This document shows positions 56,916 to 64,000 of a stretch of DNA of 64,000 nucleotides, in pieces. Origin of the DNA: Psychromonas sp. MME1 (GTDB lineage Bacteria; Pseudomonadota; Gammaproteobacteria; Enterobacterales; Psychromonadaceae); NCBI RefSeq assembly GCF_041080865.1, contig NZ_CP160906.1, forward strand, positions 2,170,001 to 2,234,000. Reading direction: 5' to 3'. How positions within the stretch are numbered: the stretch's first letter is position 1; each line of letters opens with the position of its first letter. Made by a program: the position numbers and the translations under genes. The notes beneath the pieces are model-generated. The model was not told the origin of the DNA. It was given only the letters and a program-made list of their open reading frames with translations, and did not search any database.

Positions 56916-57787
56916 TTACCTAACTCATCCATCAATAGTCCATAGGCAACAATATTACTAAAGTCATATTGTTGCGCTTCACCAAAGGGTTCAACCTTGC
57001 GAGCCAGATTTGCCCCTAATTGGCTGGTTAAGGCATTAATATCGGGGCAAGATAAAGCCACATATAAATGATTTATTGATGCAATACGTAATTGCGAATT
57101 AATATAGTCAAGCGCGCGCTGTAATTCTAAACTTAACCCATCGATAAGTACGTTCTCCTGCTCACCAAGTGGTAGCGCTAATAAATCATTAAAGCCTCGA
57201 ATTCGGTGCGAAAAATAGAGCTGACCATTTTTAACGACGGTAAAGACTAAGGCATTCCTCTCTTCAGAGAGTAATGCATTGGTTTCGTTTTCTACATTTA
57301 AAAGTGCCGTTAATGATAACTCTTCGGTACTAATCTCCTTTAATTCCATTTCACACTTAAGTAGTAAATCACGGATATGAATAACCAATTTCATCGCCGT
57401 GCAGACCACGGTAATTTGCTCGCCTTTATGTTGTTGTAGCGGAATATCATAATAATCAACAACAAGATCAAAAATACTTTCTGATACCAAATCTTTTATG
57501 GCAAAGGGGATACTGGCTAATAACTCACTATCTTCAACCTTCGGTTTTTCTATATCAAAGGTTTGATAAAAATCGCGACTTAACACCACTCGCACTTGAT
57601 GATGTTGTAATTTATGCTGCTGTACTAATGAGGATAAGGCTTCGCCCCATTCTTGATCAGTGGCAACGCGCGCCTGTGCAAGCAAATCAACACGTCCATC
57701 TGCCATGCCACAAATAGCGACTCTATTCGTCCCTAAATATACGCTAATTTGAGACGATGATTTTTTAGAAAAAAACTTTTTAAGCAT
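56912..57787 (-). CDS. mshI: MSHA biogenesis protein MshI (PilM-like)
   Basis: A 291-residue cytoplasmic actin-like protein of the PilM type, first gene of this MSHA operon. It opens with a basic stretch (KKFFSKKSSSQISVYLGTN), and DFYQTFDIEKPKVEDSELL and YFSHRIRGFNDLLALPLG are typical of MshI. Its PilN-binding site would contact the INLY motif of the next product. The upstream 368 bases separate it from divergent rsmC; mshH, found before mshI in other genomes, is not present. Confidence 0.85.
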   Translation of the reverse strand: MLKKFFSKKSSSQISVYLGTNRVAICGMADGRVDLLAQARVATDQEWGEALSSLVQQHKLQHHQVRVVLSRDFYQTFDIEKPKVEDSELLASIPFAIKDLVSESIFDLVVDYYDIPLQQHKGEQITVVCTAMKLVIHIRDLLLKCEMELKEISTEELSLTALLNVENETNALLSEERNALVFTVVKNGQLYFSHRIRGFNDLLALPLGEQENVLIDGLSLELQRALDYINSQLRIASINHLYVALSCPDINALTSQLGANLARKVEPFGEAQQYDFSNIVAYGLLMDELGK

Positions 57788-58155
57788 CTTGCTTTTACTT
57801 TCCCAACAAAAAATAATTGATCTTTATTAAATAATCATTAGAACATAGATTTTCTAAAATATCGTTGATATGTGCCGAAAATATAATGTTTCCTTTCAAT
57901 TAGGGAGTCACCTCCCATTATTATTTACCTAATATCCCCATGTTACCTCAAGATGCTTTGTCAGGCGCTGTTCGGATACCAGAGCAAGACGTAACATGAT
58001 GCACTTTTCTATGGTTACAACGCAGGAGAGTTGCGAGCTAGTACCTGATTAGTGGATAAATACATTTTCTCTAATAACGAGTATAATAGGTCACTAATAC
58101 CCATTTCACCGGAATAATTGCGAGAGTCTGGTGAATTCATCACATAGGAAAAATA
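57788..58155. other. 368-base intergenic region between mshI and rsmC
   Basis: No open frame of interest. It should hold divergent promoters for the MSHA operon and rsmC. It contains the second copy of a dispersed repeat (57931-57963), and CATGTTAC (57939-57946) with its reverse complement GTAACATG about 50 bases later. I cannot place -35/-10 elements with confidence. Confidence 0.5.
57931..57963. repeat. Dispersed repeat fragment, copy 2
   Basis: AATATCCCCATGTTACCTCA and the following AGATGC...GTCA match 41058-41089 at 27 of about 33 aligned positions. A reverse-complement of part of it (GTAACATG) lies about 50 bases downstream, so the full unit may be a larger palindrome. Confidence 0.5.
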
Positions 58156-59202
58156 ATGTCACCTGCGAATAAAATTTACTCGAATACCAGCCAAGTATTA
58201 CAGCGCAATGAAGCACTCTTTGAAAATAAAAATATACTGGTAGCCGGTAACATAGATGATGATTATCCAGTACAGCTGCAGACATTAGCAAATTCCAGCA
58301 CTTTTTGTTTTAGTGACTATCGGTATTATACGGCCTTAAAAGGTAAATTAAACAGTTCAGAAGTACATTTCTGCGCTAACTTTCAAAGCAATCAAAAATT
58401 TGATTTATTACTGATTTTTTTACCTAAATCTAAACAAGAAAGCCAATATCTATTAGCTAATTTAACGCCCCATTTGCTACCGGGTGCAGCCATTATTCTC
58501 GTTGGTGAAAAAAAGTGTGGCATAAAAAGTGCCGGTTCCTTATTAACCCCCTATTCACCCACCGTTAATACCATTGATTCGGCTCGTCATTGCAGCATCA
58601 TATTCGCTGAATTAACCCATCAAGTAAAACCCTTTGAACTACAACAGTGGATCAAAACATACACGCTAAATATTAATGAGGTCAGCATCGATATCTGCTC
58701 ATTACCCGGTGTTTTTAGCTATGGTGAGTTAGATAAAGGCAGTGAATTACTATTACAGAATTTACCCAATGAAATGAGTGGCACTGTACTTGACTTTGGT
58801 TGTGGCGCAGGTGTTTTAGCTTGTTATATATTAAGCCTACATGCAAACCTAAAAATAGATCTTGTCGATATCAATATTTATGCAATAGAGAGCGCCAAAC
58901 TCTCATTAGCTAAAAATAAACTCCAAGCGAATGTTTTTGCATCGAACGTTTTTTCGGATGTATCAGATAAATATGACCTACTCCTCTCTAATCCCCCTTT
59001 TCATTCAGGTCAAAAAACCGATTATAGTGCTGCAGAGACCTTTATTGCAGAGGCAAGTTTACACCTTAACAATGGAGGAAGAATGTCCATAGTAGCCAAT
59101 AAATTTCTCCGTTATGAACCACTACTCAACAACGTGTTTTCAACGGTAACAACAATCGCTGAGAATAATAAATTCAAAGTAATAACTAGCTTCAATAAAT
59201 AG
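58156..59202 (+). CDS. rsmC: 16S rRNA m2G1207 methyltransferase RsmC
   Basis: Methylates G1207 of 16S rRNA using SAM; 348 residues, near E. coli RsmC (343). Two related halves are visible: a degenerate N-terminal methyltransferase-like domain, and the catalytic C-terminal half with VLDFGCGAGVLACYIL near residue 215 and the NPPF motif in LLLSNPPFHSGQKTDY near residue 277. It is monocistronic and divergent from mshI. Confidence 0.92.
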   Translation: MSPANKIYSNTSQVLQRNEALFENKNILVAGNIDDDYPVQLQTLANSSTFCFSDYRYYTALKGKLNSSEVHFCANFQSNQKFDLLLIFLPKSKQESQYLLANLTPHLLPGAAIILVGEKKCGIKSAGSLLTPYSPTVNTIDSARHCSIIFAELTHQVKPFELQQWIKTYTLNINEVSIDICSLPGVFSYGELDKGSELLLQNLPNEMSGTVLDFGCGAGVLACYILSLHANLKIDLVDINIYAIESAKLSLAKNKLQANVFASNVFSDVSDKYDLLLSNPPFHSGQKTDYSAAETFIAEASLHLNNGGRMSIVANKFLRYEPLLNNVFSTVTTIAENNKFKVITSFNK

Positions 59203-59297
59203 ATATATATTATCCGTAAAAGTATCTCTTTAGTGAATTTCTGCTAATTTTTATATGGTAAATAACATTTATTCACCATTTTACTTTGGAGATATTT

Positions 59298-60521
59298 ATG
59301 GCTGGTATTCTGGCAATGATTTTAGCCGGTGGGGAAGGCGCTCGCCTTTTCCCTTTGACAGAGACAAGAACGAAACCAGCAGTCCAGTTTGCAGGAAATT
59401 ATCGCATTGTTGACTTCGCATTAAATAATTTTGTGAATGCAGACTTATTAAAAATTTATGTGCTTACGCAATTCAAATCTCAATCTCTAAATTTACATTT
59501 ACGTAAAGCGTGGCGGCTCTCTAACATAACTAAACGTTTTATCGAGCCAATCCCAGCACAGCAGCGCGTTAATAAAAATTGGTATATTGGTACAGCTGAT
59601 GCTATCTACCAAAATACACGTTTTATTAAACAAAATTCACCTGAACACGTCTGTATTTTTGGGAGTGATCATATTTATAAAATGGATGTTCAACAAATGG
59701 TTGAGCACCATAAAAACAAGGGAGGATGCCTCACTATCTCCGCGATTCGCGTTGCCAAGGAACAAGCCTATCACTTTGGTATTATCGAAATTGATGAAGA
59801 TGGACGGGTAATCGGTTTTGCTGAAAAACCCGCTGTACAGGATGCTAAAACAATTCCCGGAGATCCTGACCATGTCTTAGCTTCAATGGGTAACTATATT
59901 TTTGAAACGAAAACGTTACTGAAAGAGCTCTACGCAGATGCAAAAAATATCAATTCTAGTCATGACTTCGGTAAAGATATCATTCCTAAACTGTTCGCTA
60001 ATAATGCTGTTTTTGTTTACAAATTAAGTGATAATTTTATTCAAGACGAACCAGCAATCGCCTATTGGCGAGATGTCGGCACGATAGATTCTTATTGGGA
60101 GGCTCATATGGATATGTTGCGCCCAAATCCACCTTTTTCACTTTATAATAAACATTGGCCACTGCATACCTATCATCCACCTCTGCCTCCCGCAACATTT
60201 AGCGAGTCAACTAATTATGTCACTCATATAACACAATCCTTCATTGGAGCAGGCTCTTATATCAACGGCGCTACGATTAGAAATTCCTGTTTAGGGTTCC
60301 GTAGCCATGTCTATCAAGATGCCACTATTGACGGCTGTATTTTTCTAAGTAACACGAAAATCGGGCAAGGTTGCCGTTTAACTAAAGTTATTCTTGATAA
60401 AAACGTTGAGATCGCACCGGGTACCATTATTGGTGAAAACCTAGAGGAAGATCGTAAAAAATATACCGTCACTGAAAATGGGATCATTGTGATAGGTAAA
60501 AACAGTAAAGTAGGCTTTTAA
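59298..60521 (+). CDS. glgC1: Glucose-1-phosphate adenylyltransferase, first copy
   Basis: Makes ADP-glucose for glycogen synthesis, 407 residues. The catalytic N-terminal domain has LAGGEGARLFPLTETRTKPA near residue 10 with the nucleotide-binding loop, FGSDHIYKMD near residue 117, the glucose-1-phosphate Lys in GFAEKPAVQ near residue 178, and DVGTIDSYWEAHMDM. The C-terminus has left-handed beta-helix turns. ATG at 59298 is chosen over an in-frame ATG at 59286 because TTGGAGA precedes it and the family opening follows. It lacks the 25-residue N-terminal extension of E. coli GlgC, as in Vibrio-type enzymes. A second copy follows 63 bases downstream. Confidence 0.92.
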   Translation: MAGILAMILAGGEGARLFPLTETRTKPAVQFAGNYRIVDFALNNFVNADLLKIYVLTQFKSQSLNLHLRKAWRLSNITKRFIEPIPAQQRVNKNWYIGTADAIYQNTRFIKQNSPEHVCIFGSDHIYKMDVQQMVEHHKNKGGCLTISAIRVAKEQAYHFGIIEIDEDGRVIGFAEKPAVQDAKTIPGDPDHVLASMGNYIFETKTLLKELYADAKNINSSHDFGKDIIPKLFANNAVFVYKLSDNFIQDEPAIAYWRDVGTIDSYWEAHMDMLRPNPPFSLYNKHWPLHTYHPPLPPATFSESTNYVTHITQSFIGAGSYINGATIRNSCLGFRSHVYQDATIDGCIFLSNTKIGQGCRLTKVILDKNVEIAPGTIIGENLEEDRKKYTVTENGIIVIGKNSKVGF

Positions 60522-60584
60522 TCCCGCTGATATCTGTTAACTCAGGTTTTATGGGTATATTAACTTTAAATATAGGTTGCAATT

Positions 60585-61808
60585 ATGGCAAAAATTCTTT
60601 CAATGATTTTAGCGGGTGGAGAAGGTTCGAGACTTTATCCGCTTACACAATATCGCACCAAGCCTTCTGTACCTTTTGGTGGTAGCTATCGCCTAATCGA
60701 TTGTGTACTCAATAATTTTGTAAATTCAGATTTAATTAGAATATATGTACTAACTCAATTCAAATCTCAATCTCTTAATAAACATTTACATCATGCTTGG
60801 GAGCTAAATAGTTTTACCGATACCTTTATCGATGCAATACCGGCACAAATGCGAATAGGCAAGCATTGGTATAGCGGTACTGCTGATGCTATTTATCAAA
60901 ACCTACAATTTATTGAATCCGATGAAGCCGATATAGTTTGCGTATTTGGTAGCGACCATATTTATAAAATGGATATTCGTCAAAAGATCACCTATCACGA
61001 AAATAAAAAGGCTGTTTTGACTGTTTCAGCTATTAAACTTCCCAAAGAACAAGCCCACCATTTTGGTATTATTGAAGTGGATGAAGATGGCCGCATGATA
61101 GGCTTTGTTGAGAAACCGAGGGTGCAAGAAGCAAAAACAATTCCAGATGATCCCACACATGTGCTTGCCTCAATGGGTAATTATGTTTTTAACTCCAAAG
61201 CGCTTCAGGAAGAGCTAAAACGTGATGCCGCAATTGCTGATTCTAGCCATGACTTCGGTAAAGATATTATTCCCTATCTTTATCCACAGGGTAACGTCTT
61301 TGTCTATGACTTTACTAACAACACCATACAAGAAGAAGATGGTGAAACCTATTGGCGTGATGTCGGCACCATTGAATCTTACTGGCAAGCGAATATGGAT
61401 TTAATCCAATATCCGCCCCCCATCTCCTTTTATAACCATAAATGGCCAATGCATACTTATTATCCTGCATTACCACCCGCTCATTTTCAAAATGCCGAAG
61501 ATGCGAATTGTTCGATACGGAAATCGCTTATTTCTGATGGATGTTTTATCATCGGGGCGATGATTACAAAGTCTGTCTTAGGTTTTAACTGTGTTGTCGA
61601 AAAAGATACCGATATCTCAGAATCAATTTTACTTGGCGACATTAGAATTGGTAAAAATTGTAAGCTCCATAAAGTGATCATTGATAAAGATGTTCATGTT
61701 GCCGATAACATCAATATCGGCTTTAATCTTGAAGAGGATAAAAAGCGTTTTACCGTCTCCGATGAAGGCATTGTGGTTATTCCCAAAGGGGCCAGAATCA
61801 CGGCATAA
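60585..61808 (+). CDS. glgC2: Glucose-1-phosphate adenylyltransferase, second copy
   Basis: Paralogue of the preceding gene, also 407 residues, with the same motifs: LAGGEGSRLYPLTQYRTKPS, FGSDHIYKMD, GFVEKPRVQ and DVGTIESYWQANMDL. The two sequences are alike throughout but differ in many surface positions, including the area near the first 50 residues that binds the activator and the C-terminal turns. The two could form mixed tetramers or be regulated differently. All catalytic residues are present in both, so neither is an obvious pseudo-subunit. It is followed 91 bases on by glgA. Confidence 0.92.
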   Translation: MAKILSMILAGGEGSRLYPLTQYRTKPSVPFGGSYRLIDCVLNNFVNSDLIRIYVLTQFKSQSLNKHLHHAWELNSFTDTFIDAIPAQMRIGKHWYSGTADAIYQNLQFIESDEADIVCVFGSDHIYKMDIRQKITYHENKKAVLTVSAIKLPKEQAHHFGIIEVDEDGRMIGFVEKPRVQEAKTIPDDPTHVLASMGNYVFNSKALQEELKRDAAIADSSHDFGKDIIPYLYPQGNVFVYDFTNNTIQEEDGETYWRDVGTIESYWQANMDLIQYPPPISFYNHKWPMHTYYPALPPAHFQNAEDANCSIRKSLISDGCFIIGAMITKSVLGFNCVVEKDTDISESILLGDIRIGKNCKLHKVIIDKDVHVADNINIGFNLEEDKKRFTVSDEGIVVIPKGARITA

Positions 61809-61899
61809 CAAATTTAACAAAAACAATCTCTTCATAGTATCACTATTGAGGGCTTAAACTTATTGTACATGGCAATGCGATTGCCCAAGGAGTTTTTCA

Positions 61900-63372
61900 T
61901 TGAATAATCATAGAAAATTAAAAATTATTTTCATCTCATCAGAAGTAGACGGTTTTTCTAAAACAGGTGGTTTAGCAGATGTCGCCAAAGCACTCCCCAT
62001 TGAATTACGCGATTTAGGCCATGATGTTACTATCATCACCCCCTTTTACGGCACTATAGAACATCGTGAAGAAGCTCAACATAGGCACTCCTTAACATTA
62101 AATACCGATGCCTGTCGTCCCGATGTTAAATTTAATGTACAGTCTCTTCATTTAGATGGTATTGAAGTATTAGCCATTGATAACGCGCATTACTTTGATC
62201 GCCTCGGATTATACGGAGAAGAGAATAAGGCTTACCCTGATAATGGAGAGCGTTTTGCTTTTTTTGCCCTCGCTGCGTTGCAAACTTGCGAAGCGTGTGA
62301 CTATACCCCCGATATCATCCATTGTAACGATTGGCATACAGGCTTAGTCCCTTATTTACTAAAAACGCGTTACCATGATAGCTCTCGTTTTACTTTCACG
62401 AAAACAGTGCTCACAACACATAACGCCTGTTATCAAGGTATTTTTGATAAGTCTCAACTTAACTTAATACCAGAAATAAGCGCTTGCATGGATGAACGAG
62501 TTTTAGAGAATTATAATTATATTAATTACTTGAAAGTCGGTGTTACCTACAGCGATAAAATTAATACAGTTAGTCCTAACTATGCCAGTGAACTATTAAC
62601 CGTACTTGGTTCGCATGGAATGTCAGAACATTTTATTGCTCGTATGCATGATTTTGAAGGTATACTAAATGGTTGCGATTACCTAGATTGGAACCCTCAA
62701 AGCGACAATTTGATTACAGATAATTTCTCCGCAGATGATCTCACAGGCAAAGCATTATGCAAAAAATCGCTACAAAATAAAGTGGGTTTGCCTGTCAATG
62801 ACAACCCGTTATTTGGGATGATATGTCGCTTAACAGATCAAAAAGGTTTTGGTTTAATAATACCAATGCTGGATCGCTTTTTAAAACATAACGTACAATT
62901 GGTGATTATAGGTTCAGGCGATCCAGGGATTACAGGCCACCTAAGCGCAATCGCCAAACATTACCCCGATAAATTCAAATTTATTGATGCCTACAGTGAT
63001 AGGCTTTCACATATGATAGAAGCCGGTGCTGACTTTTTCCTCATGCCATCCATTTTTGAGCCCTGTGGTCTAAACCAACTCTACAGCTTAGCGTATGGGA
63101 CTCTTCCTATCGTGCGAGGTGTAGGTGGATTAAAAGATACCGTCATCGACTATGACCAAGATCCTGACAACGCAAATGGTTTTATGTTTCATGATATAAA
63201 CCCAAATCAACTGTTGAATTTATTACGTCGTGTATTGCTACTCTACATCGAGCACCCGGAAGAGCTACAACGTTTAAAACAACAGGCGATGCGCAGCCAT
63301 TTTTATTGGTCTGATGCCGCTAGACATTATCAACACCTTTATTACAACGCCCTTTTTTCCCATAAGATATAA
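61900..63372 (+). CDS. glgA: Glycogen synthase
   Basis: GT5-family transferase that adds glucose from ADP-glucose to glycogen, 490 residues. The ADP-glucose-binding motif is KTGGLADVAKALP near residue 21, and the C-terminal site has FEPCGLNQLYSLAYGTLPIV near residue 387 with the catalytic Glu. The start is a TTG at 61900 with AAGGAG 7 bases upstream; no ATG fits. It is the third gene of the glgC1-glgC2-glgA cluster; branching (glgB), debranching and phosphorylase genes are not in the window. Confidence 0.92.
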   Translation: MNNHRKLKIIFISSEVDGFSKTGGLADVAKALPIELRDLGHDVTIITPFYGTIEHREEAQHRHSLTLNTDACRPDVKFNVQSLHLDGIEVLAIDNAHYFDRLGLYGEENKAYPDNGERFAFFALAALQTCEACDYTPDIIHCNDWHTGLVPYLLKTRYHDSSRFTFTKTVLTTHNACYQGIFDKSQLNLIPEISACMDERVLENYNYINYLKVGVTYSDKINTVSPNYASELLTVLGSHGMSEHFIARMHDFEGILNGCDYLDWNPQSDNLITDNFSADDLTGKALCKKSLQNKVGLPVNDNPLFGMICRLTDQKGFGLIIPMLDRFLKHNVQLVIIGSGDPGITGHLSAIAKHYPDKFKFIDAYSDRLSHMIEAGADFFLMPSIFEPCGLNQLYSLAYGTLPIVRGVGGLKDTVIDYDQDPDNANGFMFHDINPNQLLNLLRRVLLLYIEHPEELQRLKQQAMRSHFYWSDAARHYQHLYYNALFSHKI

Positions 63373-63400
63373 TAGCAACTCCTATTTATTAAAAGAAAAA

Positions 63401-63428
63401 GCCCCTGACTCAAGGATAAGTCAGGGGC
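63401..63428. terminator. Bidirectional terminator between glgA and amtB
   Basis: GCCCCTGACT (63401-63410) and AGTCAGGGGC (63419-63428) form a perfect 10-bp stem, with AAAAA on both sides, so it gives T runs in both directions between convergent genes. Confidence 0.9.
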
Positions 63429-63463
63429 AAAAAGTTATAACCTGTTTATTATTATTTATTTAA

Positions 63464-64000
63464 TTACTTTGTAAACTCAGGATAAGCTTCAACACCACAA
63501 TCGTGTAAATCCATACCCGTTTCTTCTTCTTCTGCGCTAACGCGGATACCCATGGTTACTTTGATAATCGCCCAAACAATCCAAGAAGCAATAAAGACAA
63601 AACCAAAGATAACTGCAGCACCATATAACTGGCTAGCAAATGATGCACCTTCATTGTTCATCGGTACAACTAACAGACCAAATAGACCACACACACCATG
63701 TACTGATAATGCACCCACTGGATCGTCTAACTTTAATTTATCAAACATTGTAATGCTATATACAACTAGGATACCTGCAACTGCACCAATGCCTGCTGAA
63801 AATAGAGGTGTTGGAGAAAGAGGATCCGCCGTAATAGCAACTAACCCAGCTAATGCACCATTTAGAATCATAGTTAAATCTGCTTTACCCCATCTTACTT
63901 TACTGACCAACATTGCTGCAATTGCGCCCGTTGCTGCTGCTGCATTGGTATTAACAAAGATAAGACCCACTGCAGTTGCATTTTCAGCATTTGACAATGC
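63464..64000 (-). CDS. amtB: Ammonium transporter AmtB, 5' part beyond the window
   Basis: C-terminal part (about 178 residues) of an Amt-family ammonium channel of the inner membrane. VGLIFVNTNAAAATGAIAAM is a late membrane span of the core; DPVGALSVHGVCGLFGLLVV carries the second His of the twin-His pore. The cytoplasmic tail (TGMDLHDCGVEAYPEF) is the region that contacts the GlnK trimer. The frame continues past base 64000. In most bacteria glnK lies just upstream of amtB, so it may be found past the window edge. With the NtrC/sigma-54 nitrate operon it indicates a nitrogen-responsive regulon. Confidence 0.92.
   Translation of the reverse strand, partial: ALSNAENATAVGLIFVNTNAAAATGAIAAMLVSKVRWGKADLTMILNGALAGLVAITADPLSPTPLFSAGIGAVAGILVVYSITMFDKLKLDDPVGALSVHGVCGLFGLLVVPMNNEGASFASQLYGAAVIFGFVFIASWIVWAIIKVTMGIRVSAEEEETGMDLHDCGVEAYPEFTK

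Overview
The window is AT-rich DNA from a marine-type gammaproteobacterium. The gene set (MSHA pilus assembly genes, cmoA-cmoB beside aspS, syd/queF with ppnN-xni, tandem glgC genes, FadL, MshE, QueF of the long type) and the general protein character point to the Alteromonadales/Vibrionales area, most like Psychromonas. The genus is inferred from recall of these families, not from a search.

Layout. 1-2207: 3' part of a xylose-type ABC importer (xylG partial, xylH), followed by an IS3-family remnant. 2467-4498: two unrecognised exported proteins. 4701-8945: aspS, then divergent cmoA-cmoB-nudix. 9083-16284: a broken chemoreceptor, a LysR/VOC divergent pair, an MltC-like transglycosylase, an acyltransferase, an adenine deaminase-like gene and a small lipoprotein. 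16551-26604: an ABC exporter, a periplasmic binding protein, an EamA transporter, FadL, a frameshifted M48 protease, a Bax-like glucosaminidase, MetC, two small proteins and MarC. 26814-32144: a nitrate uptake operon (ANTAR regulator, nrtA, nrtB, ATPase) with a sigma-54 promoter and NtrC-like sites, followed by a NIT-like membrane protein. 32231-40983: a frameshifted add, then syd, queF, a TPR/degenerate GGDEF protein, a frameshifted diguanylate cyclase, ppnN and xni. 41151-48412: an unrecognised 577-residue protein, an AzgA-like purine permease, a 2-hydroxyacid dehydrogenase, a frameshifted FAD protein and a CNNM/CBS protein. 48526-57787: the assembly half of the MSHA pilus locus (mshI, mshI2, J, K, L, M, N, E, G) on the minus strand. 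58156-64000: rsmC, glgC1-glgC2-glgA and the 3' end of amtB.

Functional links. Nitrogen supply (NtrC/sigma-54 nitrate operon, AmtB), purine salvage (AzgA permease, two ADA-family genes, PpnN), glycogen synthesis, and cyclic-di-GMP signalling with MSHA pili (MshE carries an MshEN-type domain; a cyclase and a degenerate GGDEF protein lie nearby).

The strongest anomaly is a set of six genes each interrupted by what looks like a single-base deletion, always restoring the family reading frame by a -1 shift. Two lie in G7 runs, one in a T5 run and one in a C4 run. This may be sequencing/assembly error or real decay or slippage. Separately, the adenine deaminase-like gene lacks four residues that should hold the catalytic His-Gly pair. 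I found no CRISPR array, rRNA, tRNA or prophage, and no convincing new multi-gene system; the most interesting leads are regulatory and repeat-based.
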